Origin: Lacticaseibacillus suibinensis
GTDB lineage: Bacteria > Bacillota > Bacilli > Lactobacillales > Lactobacillaceae
Direction: 5' to 3'
Assembly (NCBI RefSeq): GCF_003946175.1
Contig: NZ_RHOK01000010.1
Location: 38,631 to 102,630 of the forward strand
Length of the DNA stretch: 64,000 nt
The notes under the pieces were generated by a model, which had not been told where the DNA came from, made no database searches, and was given only the letters and a program-made list of their open reading frames with translations. Every line of letters starts with the position of its first letter. Position 1 is the first letter of the stretch. The translations under genes were made by a program, and so were the position numbers. Of this stretch, positions 8,720-17,249 are shown in pieces.

Positions 8720-9258
8720 TATAAATACGATGCAGTTGCGACCAGCAGAATCGTCGACGGGCCTTTGGCGGCGTTGACGATGCGGTGCTGCTGGGTAGCG
8801 TGAAAGTAAATGGTTTCTCCGCGCTTGGCGCTATAGGTGTGGTGACCTAGCTGGAGCGTCACGCGCCCTTTTATGACATAAATAAACGTTTCCGCCGGCG
8901 AGGGTTCGAAGGTTTTGAATTCCCCGCCTTCGTTGAATTCAATGCGCACCGGTTCCATTTCGTTTTCATTGGATTCCGGGACCAGCCAGCGCAATAGATA
9001 GCCGCGCTCTTCGTCCTCATATTCAACCTGATCAGCCACTGGGTATACCAGCTGCTGCGTTTGGTCTTCGGTGAAAAATTCAGCCGGCGTTTGCCCCAAG
9101 ACATTGAGAAGGTCGAAGAAGGTTTCCATCGACGGTGAGCTTTGATTATGTTCCAACTGTGAGATGTATCCCTTGGTTAGATCAGTGCGCTCGCCTAGTT
9201 CCTCTTGAGTCAAATTCTTCTGAATTCGCAGATCCCGGATTTTTTGGCCTATATCCAT
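8719..9258 (-). CDS. XRE-family regulator with cupin sensor domain (polyamine operon regulator)
   Basis: 179 residues: helix-turn-helix (residues ~1-60, IGQKIRDLRIQKNLTQEELG) followed by a cupin domain (~105-175, AETFIYVIKGRVTLQLG... RGETIYFHA). This is the PuuR-like design. Regulators of this type commonly head potABCD in lactobacilli, and here it is the first gene on the same strand, so control of polyamine uptake is a strong inference. A perfect palindrome next to its own promoter suggests autoregulation. GGAGG precedes the ATG. Confidence 0.88.
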   Translation of the reverse strand: MDIGQKIRDLRIQKNLTQEELGERTDLTKGYISQLEHNQSSPSMETFFDLLNVLGQTPAEFFTEDQTQQLVYPVADQVEYEDEERGYLLRWLVPESNENEMEPVRIEFNEGGEFKTFEPSPAETFIYVIKGRVTLQLGHHTYSAKRGETIYFHATQQHRIVNAAKGPSTILLVATASYL

Positions 9259-9289
9259 CTAGTCACCTCCACAGTGCAAGTTTCGTTAA

Positions 9290-9308
9290 ACTAAACTAAA
9301 AGTTTAGT
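9290..9308 (-). promoter_or_regulatory. Palindromic operator, probable binding site of the XRE/cupin regulator
   Basis: Perfect 8-bp inverted repeat ACTAAACT / AGTTTAGT around 3 bases. It lies directly downstream of the -10 box, where a bound repressor would block transcription initiation. Binding by the neighbouring regulator is inferred. Confidence 0.6.
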
Positions 9309-9319
9309 ACGCTTTGCTA

Positions 9320-9347
9320 ATTATACTGAGTATGAAGTGAATTTCAA
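9320..9347 (-). promoter_or_regulatory. Promoter of the regulator-potABCD operon
   Basis: On the minus strand: -35 TTGAAA (9347-9342), 16-base spacer, -10 TATAAT (9325-9320). The palindromic operator follows within 12 bases. Confidence 0.7.
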
Positions 9348-9411
9348 GCGTCACTGTCAACTTTTTACAAGAAAAATTGTGACCGGTTTCACATGATCAA
9401 CTGCCGCATGC

Positions 9412-9456
9412 AAAAACACCGCCCCACCTTGCCAGCACAAGCAAGGTGAAGCGGTG
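9412..9456 (-). terminator. Terminator of the murB-antiporter-patB unit
   Basis: Stem CACCGC plus ACCTTGC paired with GCAAGGT plus GCGGTG, followed on the minus strand by TTTTTG; 11 bases after the patB stop. Confidence 0.85.
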
Positions 9457-9466
9457 CGCTGAAGCC

Positions 9467-10633
9467 TTATGAAGCGTGCGAATACTTGGTCACGCCAGCG
9501 ACTAGGCGCTGCAAGCCATCATCCAGCATCTGCGGTGGGCAGGCCAGATTCAGGCGCAGGAAGTGATTGCCATTGCCGTGGTACCCAGCCCCGGCCGCCA
9601 GGATCAAACCGGTTTCGGCACGCAGCCACTGGCAAAAAGCGGCGCTATCCTCACTCACTTGACTGATATCGAGCCAGGCCAAGTAAGTGGCATTTTCTGA
9701 GGCCAACCGCACACTCGGTAGCGCCGTCGCCAGAACGGTGGCCAAGGTCTGGCGATTAGTCGTCAACTGCGCCTTCAAGGCGTCCAGCCACTGGCCGCCT
9801 TGGGTGTACGCCGCAATGGTCGCCGTGGTGGCCAAGGCATTAGGCTCGGCCACTTGCGTTGTGGCCAGCGCCCGGTCCACCTGGGCATGCAAGGCGGCAT
9901 CTGGCACGATCACCGTGGCGGCATGAATGCCAGCCAAGTTGAAGGTTTTGGACGGTGAGACACAGACGATGCTGTTAGCGCGCAGTTCATCAGGCAAACT
10001 GAAAACTGGCGTGTACGCCGGCTCCCCGAAAACCAAATCGCCGTGAATTTCATCGGCAATCAGCCGGACATGATGCTTCACGCACAGCGTGGCAATCTGG
10101 GTTAACTCGGCCTTAGACCAAGCCTTACCGATGGGATTGTGCGGGTTGCACAGTAGCATCAGCGTGCTCGCCGGCTGGGCCAGCACCGACTCGAGCCGGT
10201 CAAAGTCAATCGCGTAGCGGGCGGTTTGCGGATCATAGCTTAAGTCCGCCGAGGCAGCGGTGCGGCCATTTTCAGCAATGGTTGAGAAAAACATGTTGTA
10301 CACTGGCGCCTGCACCACGATTTGATCGCCGGGCTGGGTCAGCTGGCGAATCATCGCCCCAATCGCTGGCATCACCCCGCTGGCAAAACTCATCCAAGCC
10401 GGGTCTGGGCGCTTTTGGTGCCGTGCCCCATACCAATCAGCGACAGCCGTGAAATACGCCGCGGGTACCTCTTCATAGCCAAAAACACCGCTGTTAATTT
10501 TGGCTTGCATCGCCGCGACCACTGCTGGCGCCGTGGCAAAATCCATATCGGCAATCCACATCGGTAATTCGCCGGGTTGCACCTGCCATTTGATGGCGTT
10601 GCTCCCCCGACGATTGATTATTTTGTCAAACAT
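9467..10633 (-). CDS. patB: PLP-dependent C-S lyase / aminotransferase, PatB (MalY) family
   Basis: 388-residue class I/II aminotransferase fold. The N-terminal PMWIADMDFATAP segment is the PatB/MalY signature; the PLP lysine is in SPSKTFNLAG (~residue 230), with NPHNPIGKAW and DEIHGDLVF as cofactor-contacting motifs. Members cleave cystathionine or other C-S bonds and form sulfur volatiles. Cystathionine beta-lyase is the likely activity, but substrate cannot be fixed from sequence. Its AAGGAGG ribosome site overlaps the antiporter stop codon, 14 bases between genes. Confidence 0.87.
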   Translation of the reverse strand: MFDKIINRRGSNAIKWQVQPGELPMWIADMDFATAPAVVAAMQAKINSGVFGYEEVPAAYFTAVADWYGARHQKRPDPAWMSFASGVMPAIGAMIRQLTQPGDQIVVQAPVYNMFFSTIAENGRTAASADLSYDPQTARYAIDFDRLESVLAQPASTLMLLCNPHNPIGKAWSKAELTQIATLCVKHHVRLIADEIHGDLVFGEPAYTPVFSLPDELRANSIVCVSPSKTFNLAGIHAATVIVPDAALHAQVDRALATTQVAEPNALATTATIAAYTQGGQWLDALKAQLTTNRQTLATVLATALPSVRLASENATYLAWLDISQVSEDSAAFCQWLRAETGLILAAGAGYHGNGNHFLRLNLACPPQMLDDGLQRLVAGVTKYSHAS

Positions 10634-10647
10634 GCCTGCATGCCTCC

Positions 10648-12744
10648 TTATGAGTCTGCCAATTCAGCCATGGCGGCCGCATTCTCGGTGTAATTCACAC
10701 CTTGAATGAGGCGCTGGGCCAAACTGGTATTGATATAGCCCTGTTCCCGCAATTCATGAATCGCTGCGCGTTCCGCCGCCAAGGCCAGCGTCCGCAAACG
10801 CGCCATTTCCTTTTCGTACTGCACACTTTTATGCGTGGTTTTGGCTTTCACTGTGGCGATCCGGCTGCGATATTGAACAATCAAGGCATAAATCACCTGG
10901 CGATTGTAATGATGCGCGCGGTTTTCCGGTTGGCGCAGGAAGGCACTGACCGCCTTCAAGCCGCCTTTGGCCAGCGCTTTTTCCACCGCCAGCCGCTCAT
11001 GGTAACGCGCCGGCTGTTTAACCCGCGAAGCGAGTATCTGTTGCCACCAGGTGGCGACAGTAAAGCGAATGCGGTCCCAGACAATATGGCTGGTCACGGT
11101 GCCTTGCTTCGCATTCATGCTTTGCAAATCGCGCTGTTTGGCTTGCAACCGGCGCTGAAAGCGCTGATAGGTGCCGGGATGAATGTCGTTTGCTTCTTTC
11201 AAGGTCGCTAATGCGGCCAGCTCGCCTGCCAAACCAACCAACCGCAGATCCACCTCGTCTTGCACAAACGGCGGCAACCCTTCACTATCATCGGCTTGCA
11301 AGTCGATCCGTCTAATCAGGTGTTGATACTCGGTGATCAAATCCAGCACAGGCTTTTGGTTGTCCTCCCGACGTTCACTTTCCAGCTTGCGCACTGCCAT
11401 TTGATAGAGGTACCGCTGCGCCTGCGGCAAGGAAATCAGGCGCACCGAATCCGGGTCAGTTGCCGGCTCTTCGCTGACGCTGGAACCCCGCAGCTTCAAA
11501 GGCGCTCGGTTTTTGGTCATGATTGGCAAGAGCAGCGTCGCCACTACCATGCTCAAAATAATATACCCGGCGGCGATAAACAACATCAAACTGCGCTCAG
11601 GAAAGGCCTGACCATTGGCAAGCACCACCGGTACCGCCAGCACGCCGACCAAACTAATCGCGCCGCGCACGCCGGCAATCCCATTGAGCAAGGCCAACTT
11701 CAAACTTGGCGCTTCAGCATTGGGGCGATGGGCCGTGGCCAGCATGTAGCCATAGGTCCACAAGGTTCTAATCACGAGCATCACCAGGTAGACCAACACC
11801 ACATCCAGCACGGCCTGCCAGGTCGACACTTCCCGGCTTTCGATGGTCATCCGCATCGCCACTGGCAGCTCCAGTCCCAAAATCAAGAAAATCAGTCCGT
11901 TGAGCACATACACCAGGAGCTCCCATGATTTTTCTGCCACAATCCGCAGCTCAGGCAACGCTGAAATGTACCGATTACCGACGACATTGGTCAAAAGACC
12001 GGCGACCACGACCGCAATCACGCCGCTCGCGCCGAGGCCGTCATCCACCACTAGGTAAATCACAAACGGCGTGATTAATTGGAGCACCGTATGCAAAATC
12101 GTATCGTTGATGCCTTGCTGCAGCAGCCACAGCCGGAGCAAATTGATCAGCCCCATCAGCGCCGCCCCAGCGAAGGCCCCAATAATGGCGATATACAGAA
12201 AGTCGCCCACCGCTCGCGTCAGCACAAAACTGCCGGTCATCGCGGCGGCAATACCGTATTTGAACCCAATCAAACCGCTAGCGTCATTGATCAAGCTTTC
12301 CCCGCTGATCAAATGGAGCAAGCCGCTGGGCAAATGCACGCGCTGCGCCAGGGACTGAACCGCGATGGGATCCGTTGGGGCCATGATCGCCGCCAACGCA
12401 AAGCTGGCCGCCAGCGGCATTTTCGGCACTAACCAGTGGAGGAAAAAGCCGCCCAGGAACGTAATGACAAACACCAGCACAATGGCATTCCCAATAATGG
12501 GTCCTCGCAGATTCCACAACTCTCGCCGCGGGAACCGTCGCCCATCGTTGTACAAGAGCGGTGCCGTGAACAGCACCATAAACCAGCTGGTCTGCATATC
12601 CAGCGTGACATGAAACAACAAAGCCGCGCCTAACCCCAGCGCGGCTTGAATCAGGGAGACTGGCACAGCCACTAAATAATGACTGATGACATTCGAGACA
12701 ACGACCAAACTAATCAGTAACAGTCCAGCTTCAACTAGATGCAC
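10648..12744 (-). CDS. Sodium/proton antiporter, CPA1 (NhaP/NhaK-like) family
   Basis: 698 residues: an N-terminal membrane domain of about 12 helices (~1-410) and a large cytoplasmic C-terminal domain. The CPA1 motif MAPTDPIAVQSL (~residue 120) and the ion-binding segment SGESLINDASGL (~150) are intact. The charged, Arg/Lys-rich C-terminal region (~430-698) is typical of NhaP/NHE-like regulators of transport. It exchanges Na+ (perhaps K+) for H+ and contributes to pH and salt tolerance. GTG start at 12744 with AAGGAG 10 bases upstream. Sits 21 bases after murB and 14 before patB. Confidence 0.88.
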   Translation of the reverse strand: MHLVEAGLLLISLVVVSNVISHYLVAVPVSLIQAALGLGAALLFHVTLDMQTSWFMVLFTAPLLYNDGRRFPRRELWNLRGPIIGNAIVLVFVITFLGGFFLHWLVPKMPLAASFALAAIMAPTDPIAVQSLAQRVHLPSGLLHLISGESLINDASGLIGFKYGIAAAMTGSFVLTRAVGDFLYIAIIGAFAGAALMGLINLLRLWLLQQGINDTILHTVLQLITPFVIYLVVDDGLGASGVIAVVVAGLLTNVVGNRYISALPELRIVAEKSWELLVYVLNGLIFLILGLELPVAMRMTIESREVSTWQAVLDVVLVYLVMLVIRTLWTYGYMLATAHRPNAEAPSLKLALLNGIAGVRGAISLVGVLAVPVVLANGQAFPERSLMLFIAAGYIILSMVVATLLLPIMTKNRAPLKLRGSSVSEEPATDPDSVRLISLPQAQRYLYQMAVRKLESERREDNQKPVLDLITEYQHLIRRIDLQADDSEGLPPFVQDEVDLRLVGLAGELAALATLKEANDIHPGTYQRFQRRLQAKQRDLQSMNAKQGTVTSHIVWDRIRFTVATWWQQILASRVKQPARYHERLAVEKALAKGGLKAVSAFLRQPENRAHHYNRQVIYALIVQYRSRIATVKAKTTHKSVQYEKEMARLRTLALAAERAAIHELREQGYINTSLAQRLIQGVNYTENAAAMAELADS

Positions 12745-12765
12745 GAATGCGCCACTCCTTTCTGG

Positions 12766-13656
12766 TTATGAGGCAGTTTCACCAATGATCCGCACTTCCG
12801 GCTCCAGATGCACACCGAACTTGGCAAACACATTAGTTTGAACATATTTAATCATGTTCATGTAATCCGTCGCCGTGGCCTGGGCGATATTGACGATAAA
12901 GCCGGCATGCTTCATCGAAATCTGGGCGCCGCCAATCGTATGTCCTTGCAGCCCGGCTTGCTGAATCATGGGGCCAACGTAATGTCCCACCGGCCGCTTG
13001 AACACGGAACCGCAGGAAGGATATTCCAGCGGCTGCTTGCTCGCGCGGCGGGCATTGAGCTTGTCCATCCGGGCCCTAATATCAGGCTTAGGCGCTGGTA
13101 TCAATGAGAAGGTGGCACTAAGCACCACTTCGCCAGTTTCCTGCACCAGACTATGCCGATAAGTGAAATTCATCGCCGTATTGTCGTAGGTTTTGATTTT
13201 GCCGGCCTTGGTCAGCACCGTCGCTGACGTTAGCACGTCTTTGATTTCGCCGCCATACGCCCCAGCGTTCATGTACACGGCGCCGCCGATGCTTCCGGGA
13301 ATCCCGCAGGCAAATTCAAACCCGGATAAACCGCCGCGATAAGCAGCCTCGGTGGTATCGATCAGCCGCGCACCGGCTTGCGCCGTGACCGTGGTGCCAT
13401 TGACTTCGATGGCTGCCATTTCGGTTAAAATCAAAGTCAGCCCGCGAATGCCACCATCCCGCACGATTAAATTCGAGGCGTTACCAATCACCGTCAGCGG
13501 CCATCCATGCTCCTGGGCCGCCACCACTAACCGCTGCACCTCCGCCACCGACTTGGGGAAGGCCAACTGATCCGCTGGGCCGCCGGTGCGCGTAAAGGTA
13601 TACCGACTAAGCGGTTCGTTCGTTAAAATTCGAATACCATCAAGGGTTTCTGCCAT
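12766..13656 (-). CDS. murB: UDP-N-acetylenolpyruvoylglucosamine reductase MurB
   Basis: FAD enzyme that makes UDP-N-acetylmuramic acid for peptidoglycan; 296 residues. The FAD-binding [11 protein letters not shown] (~60) and [19 protein letters not shown] (~125) motifs are present, and the catalytic serine lies in [10 protein letters not shown] (~225), as in type II MurB. The ATG at 13656 has GGAGG 6 bases upstream; a GTG-type extension to 13671 is not supported. First gene of a three-gene unit with the antiporter and patB. Confidence 0.95.
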   Translation of the reverse strand: MAETLDGIRILTNEPLSRYTFTRTGGPADQLAFPKSVAEVQRLVVAAQEHGWPLTVIGNASNLIVRDGGIRGLTLILTEMAAIEVNGTTVTAQAGARLIDTTEAAYRGGLSGFEFACGIPGSIGGAVYMNAGAYGGEIKDVLTSATVLTKAGKIKTYDNTAMNFTYRHSLVQETGEVVLSATFSLIPAPKPDIRARMDKLNARRASKQPLEYPSCGSVFKRPVGHYVGPMIQQAGLQGHTIGGAQISMKHAGFIVNIAQATATDYMNMIKYVQTNVFAKFGVHLEPEVRIIGETAS

Positions 13657-13723
13657 GGTTAGCCTCCGCAAAAAGTTTACAGGTCTAGTTTAGCATACCC
13701 TTACTGAATCCGTTTAATATGTC

Positions 13724-13878
13724 GGGCAGGGCAACCTCCGCTGGCATGGGCTGGAACGTGGTGGCCGTCGCTTTGAGCCAAGCGTTGCTTGTCTCAAAGT
13801 CGAGGCTTGTTCTAAGCCAACCAGTTGGCAAAGAACAATTTCACCACTGAGCCCATGCCAGCTCCGGTTGCCCTGCCC
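13724..13878. repeat. Family-2 structured element, copy 1 (155 bp, minus orientation)
   Basis: Outer arms: a perfect 13-bp inverted repeat GGGCAGGGCAACC at 13724-13736 with its complement at 13866-13878, continued after a 3-base symmetric mismatch by a second perfect 13-bp stretch (CGCTGGCATGGGCT side). Inside lie GTGGTG / CACCAC, one hairpin with CTTTGAG / CTCAAAG arms, and one with TTGTTCT / AGAACAA plus GCCAAC / GTTGGC arms. The blocks GGGCTGGAACGTGGTGGCC and TCACCACTGAGCCC recur in copies 2 and 3. Lies between divergent murB and exoA. Confidence 0.8.
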
Positions 13879-14115
13879 TACGGTGGTTGTTCACTGCCGT
13901 ACTTGAGTCTCCTTAGATAGCGAACCTTCTCAACCGCCTGGTCGGTATGCTTGCGTCCAGCAAATGAACCATTCAAAGTGGCATCCAGAACCGACAAAAA
14001 GCGCGTCTTTGTCAGCTAATTGAGCAAGACAGTATCTGAGCAGTACCACTGCCTTGCATTCAGTGTAGGCCTTTCCTTATCAGTTATACCAACAGTCGCT
14101 GAAACCACCACCCTA
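13879..14115. other. Spacer between two family-2 elements
   Basis: 237 bases with no convincing open frame, RNA gene or terminator. I see nothing recognisable here. It may be the remains of a gene or simply the insertion site shared by the two flanking elements. Confidence 0.4.
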
Positions 14116-14275
14116 GGGCCGGCCGGCTGGAGCGAGCATGGGCTCAGTGGTGACATTGTTCTTAGCTGGCGGGTTTGGCCAGCTTAGAACAAGCCGCGAC
14201 TTCAAGACTCGCGCAGCGAGGCTCGAAGCGCTGGCCACCACGTTCCAGCCCATGCTCGCTCCAGCCGGCCGGCCC
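14116..14275. repeat. Family-2 structured element, copy 2 (160 bp, plus orientation)
   Basis: A perfect 29-bp inverted repeat: 14116-14144 pairs without mismatch with 14247-14275. Only the innermost part (ATGGGCT) is shared with copy 1; the outer arm sequence is different. The core repeats the conserved blocks GGGCTCAGTGGTGA, TTGTTCT, CGACTT and GGCCACCACG. Inner hairpin TTGTTCT-TA-GCTGGC pairs with GCCAGC-TT-AGAACAA. Opposite orientation to copy 1, 237 bp away, in the same intergenic region. Confidence 0.82.
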
Positions 14276-14301
14276 GGCAGCCAACCGCAGTCGCCCGCGA
14301 T

Positions 14302-14330
14302 TTGAGCCGCCTTCTCTTTTCTTATATACT
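14302..14330 (+). promoter_or_regulatory. Promoter of exoA and the DnaQ-like gene
   Basis: -35 TTGAGC (14302-14307), 17-base spacer, -10 TATACT (14325-14330); exoA starts 32 bases downstream. Confidence 0.65.
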
Positions 14331-14362
14331 AGGGGCAAATACCGAAGAAGGAAGTTGAGCTC

Positions 14363-15130
14363 ATGAAACTCATTTCTTGGAACGTCAACGGCCTGCGCGC
14401 CGTGTTGAAACACGATTTTATGACGAGCTTCAATGACTTGGACGCCGATTGGTTCTGCATCCAGGAAACCAAGATGCAGGAAGGCCAAGCCACCTTGGAC
14501 CTGCCCGGCTACCACCAATACTTTAACTATGCCGAACGCAAAGGCTACTCTGGCACCGCCATTTTCACTAAGCACGAACCACTGGCGGTGACCTATGGCA
14601 TCGGCCAGCCCGAGTTTGATGATGAAGGCCGCGTCATCACTCTGGAATACCCGAAATTTTACCTGATCACGGTGTACACGCCGAATTCAGGGAGCGAATT
14701 GAAGCGCCTCGAGTATCGCCAGGCCTGGGACCAAGCCTTCCTGGCCTACACCAAAGACCTGGCCGCCAAAATGCCGTTGGTTTACTGCGGCGATTTGAAT
14801 GTCGCGCATCATGAGATTGATTTGAAGAATCCGAGTTCGAATCATCACAACGCCGGCTTCACAGATGAAGAACGCAATGACTTCACCACGCAGCTTGAGG
14901 CAGGCTTTACCGACACCTTCCGTCACTTCTATCCGGACCTTGAAGACGTGTATTCCTGGTGGAGCTATCGCTTCAGCGCTCGCTCCCGCAACGCCGGTTG
15001 GCGCATCGACTATTTCGTCGCCAGCGACAATTTCGTGCCGTTCATCAAGGATGCCAAGATTCACAACGAAGTGCTCGGCTCTGACCATTGCCCAGTTGAG
15101 CTGGAAACCGTTGATTTATTAGGAGATTAA
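14363..15130 (+). CDS. exoA: Exodeoxyribonuclease III (AP endonuclease)
   Basis: Base-excision repair enzyme that cuts at abasic sites and trims 3' ends; 255 residues, normal family length. Metal and catalytic residues are in SWNVNGLRA (N-terminus), QETKMQ (~35), YCGDLNVAH (~150) and GSDHCPVEL (~248). AAGGAAG precedes the ATG. One base separates its stop from the downstream exonuclease gene, so the two are co-transcribed. Confidence 0.95.
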   Translation: MKLISWNVNGLRAVLKHDFMTSFNDLDADWFCIQETKMQEGQATLDLPGYHQYFNYAERKGYSGTAIFTKHEPLAVTYGIGQPEFDDEGRVITLEYPKFYLITVYTPNSGSELKRLEYRQAWDQAFLAYTKDLAAKMPLVYCGDLNVAHHEIDLKNPSSNHHNAGFTDEERNDFTTQLEAGFTDTFRHFYPDLEDVYSWWSYRFSARSRNAGWRIDYFVASDNFVPFIKDAKIHNEVLGSDHCPVELETVDLLGD

Positions 15131-15131
15131 A

Positions 15132-15668
15132 ATGGATTTTATCGCAATGGATTTTGAAACGGCCAACCGGCAGCGCGCCAGTGCCTGCTCTTTGGCTTTG
15201 GTGGTGGTGCGGCAAAGCCAAGTGGTGGATAGCTTTTACACCTTGATTGATCCAGAGGTGCCCTTCGAAAGCCAAAACGTGCGGATCCATGGCATCACGG
15301 AAGCCCAAGTCGTCGGTGAGCCGACTTTTCCGCAAGTTTGGCCTCATATTGCCAGCTTCTTCGCCCCAACCCGCCTTGTCACGGCACACAACTCGCCCTT
15401 CGATGTGTCGGTACTCAAACGGACGCTGGAGCGCTATGACATTCCCGTCCCGCGCTATCAAGTGATTGATACGGCGCGCACGGCCAAGCGGCTGATGCCA
15501 GAGCTGCCTAATCACCGACTGGACACCGTGTCGGCGGCGCTGCACATCCCCTTGGCCCATCACCACAACGCTTTGCAGGACAGTTACGCCTGCGCTCGCA
15601 TTTTGCTCGCGCAGGAGCAGCAGTTCGGCGATGCTACCTTGGCTAGCATGTTAAAAATCACCGCTTAA
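15132..15668 (+). CDS. DnaQ-like 3'-5' exonuclease (DEDDh)
   Basis: 178-residue stand-alone exonuclease of the polymerase III epsilon superfamily. Exo I motif AMDFETAN (residues 5-12), Exo II HNSPFDVSVL (~85-94) and Exo III HHNALQDSYA (~137-146) carry the DEDDh residues. It lacks other domains. Co-transcription with exoA suggests a DNA repair or nuclease role; substrate is unknown. GGAG is just upstream of the ATG. Confidence 0.88.
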   Translation: MDFIAMDFETANRQRASACSLALVVVRQSQVVDSFYTLIDPEVPFESQNVRIHGITEAQVVGEPTFPQVWPHIASFFAPTRLVTAHNSPFDVSVLKRTLERYDIPVPRYQVIDTARTAKRLMPELPNHRLDTVSAALHIPLAHHHNALQDSYACARILLAQEQQFGDATLASMLKITA

Positions 15669-15676
15669 CGGATTCA

Positions 15677-15715
15677 AAAACGTGCTCCTCACAACAGCGT
15701 GAGGAGCACGTTTTT
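15677..15715. terminator. Bidirectional terminator between the DnaQ-like gene and tsaE
   Basis: Perfect 16-bp stem AAAACGTGCTCCTCAC with its complement around a 6-base loop, with A- and T-runs on both sides. It serves convergent units on both strands. Confidence 0.92.
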
Positions 15716-15718
15716 GCA

Positions 15719-16171
15719 TTACGCCTGAATGGATGTCAGCAGCGCTTGGGCACGGGGCCCCACGGCTTCAAAGGTCAAGGTGCGTTTGTGATCGTCATCT
15801 GGATCTTTGAGAAAATGAATCAGCAAGTAGTCCTCAGGTGTGGCTTCACCCAGAAAATCGGGCCATTCCACCACTGACACCCCATCGCCTTCAAAATATT
15901 CCTCTAGGCCCAAATCGCCGGCGCCCCCATTTTCCAACCGGTACAGGTCCATATGATACAGCGGCAAAGCGCCATCTGGATACTCACGGATAATGGTGAA
16001 GGTCGGGCTTTTGATGTAATCCGCAATGCCAAGTCCGCGTGCTAGCCCCTTGGTAAAACTGGTTTTGCCGGCGCCCAGGTCGCCATCCAGCAGCAGAATG
16101 TCCCCTGCTTGCAGGTGGGGCGCCAAGCTTTGGGCAAAGGCTTGTAAACTTGCTTCATCGCTAAATTCCAT
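15719..16171 (-). CDS. tsaE: tRNA threonylcarbamoyladenosine biosynthesis ATPase TsaE
   Basis: Small P-loop ATPase of 150 residues that assists the TsaB/TsaD enzyme in forming t6A37 on ANN-decoding tRNAs. Walker A is GDLGAGKTSF (~31-40); the SPTFTIIREYP and HMDLYRLE motifs are typical. Last gene of ung-pta-tsaE, 14 bases after pta. Confidence 0.95.
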   Translation of the reverse strand: MEFSDEASLQAFAQSLAPHLQAGDILLLDGDLGAGKTSFTKGLARGLGIADYIKSPTFTIIREYPDGALPLYHMDLYRLENGGAGDLGLEEYFEGDGVSVVEWPDFLGEATPEDYLLIHFLKDPDDDHKRTLTFEAVGPRAQALLTSIQA

Positions 16172-16185
16172 CCAATCACGACTCC

Positions 16186-17163
16186 TTAGTTGATCAAGTT
16201 CTGCGCCGCCGTAATGATGGCGACTTTGTACACATCTTCTTCATTCGCGCCGCGTGACAAGTCAGACACTGGTTTGTTCAGGCCTTGCAAAATTGGCCCC
16301 ATGGCTTCAAAGCCGCCGAGCCGTTGGGCAATCTTGTAACCAATATTACCAGATTGCAGGTCTGGGAAGATAAAGACGTTCGCATAACCTGCCACCTTTG
16401 AATCAGGCGCCTTGAGCTTCGCCACCGTTGGGACAAAGGCCGCGTCAAACTGTAATTCACCATCCAAAGCCAAATCTGGGGCCAATTCATGGGCAAGCTT
16501 GGTCGCCTCAATCACTTTGTCCACTTGCGGTGCCTTGGCGGAGCCTTTGGTGGAGAAGGATAACATAGCCACTTTCGGGTCGATGTCGAATAGTTTAGCC
16601 GTTTTGGCCGATTCAACGGCGGTTTCCGCTAAGGTCTGGGCATCAGGATCGATGTTAATGGCATTGTCAGCAAACAGATAGCGTTCGTCGCGGCCGCGTT
16701 GCATGATGAAGGCGCCACTGGTCCGGGAAACACCAGGGCGGGTCTTGATGATTTGCAAAGCGGGCCGCACGGTATCTGCCGTGGAGTGCACAGCGCCAGA
16801 CACCATGCCGTCTGCCTTACCCATGTACACGAGCATCGTGCCGAAGTAATTCGGATCCTTAACCATGGCTTGGGCTTGTTCTTCAGTGGCCTTACCATTG
16901 CGCCGGTCGAAAAAGGCCTGCGCCATTTCTGGCAAAATGGCATCGCTTTGCGGATCACGAAGTTCCAGCTTGCTAATGTCCAACCCTTTAGCTTCAGCCA
17001 CAGCGGCAATCTCGCTGGTGGTACCCAGCAGGACTGGCTTAATCAGCCCTTCTGCCGCCAAGCGCACTGCGGCGCCTAAAATCCGTGCGTCGTTGCCTTC
17101 AGGAAAGACAATCGACAAGTTTTTGCCCGTAATCTTTTGCTCTAAGCTTTCAAATAAATCCAA
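16186..17163 (-). CDS. pta: Phosphate acetyltransferase
   Basis: Converts acetyl-CoA and phosphate to acetyl-phosphate in the acetate branch; 325 residues, the short single-domain form. Motifs GMVSGAVHSTADTVRPALQ and the C-terminal FPDLQSGNIGYKI are characteristic. GGAGGG precedes the ATG. Its partner acetate kinase is not in the window. Sits between ung and tsaE on the same strand, a common lactobacillus arrangement. Confidence 0.95.
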   Translation of the reverse strand: MDLFESLEQKITGKNLSIVFPEGNDARILGAAVRLAAEGLIKPVLLGTTSEIAAVAEAKGLDISKLELRDPQSDAILPEMAQAFFDRRNGKATEEQAQAMVKDPNYFGTMLVYMGKADGMVSGAVHSTADTVRPALQIIKTRPGVSRTSGAFIMQRGRDERYLFADNAINIDPDAQTLAETAVESAKTAKLFDIDPKVAMLSFSTKGSAKAPQVDKVIEATKLAHELAPDLALDGELQFDAAFVPTVAKLKAPDSKVAGYANVFIFPDLQSGNIGYKIAQRLGGFEAMGPILQGLNKPVSDLSRGANEEDVYKVAIITAAQNLIN

Positions 17164-17249
17164 GATGATCCCTCCAAATTGCGAATTGTTAGCGCCTTCA
17201 ACGCTCGCCTTCTATCATATCAGTCCTCTTTACCGCTTGCACTCATAAA

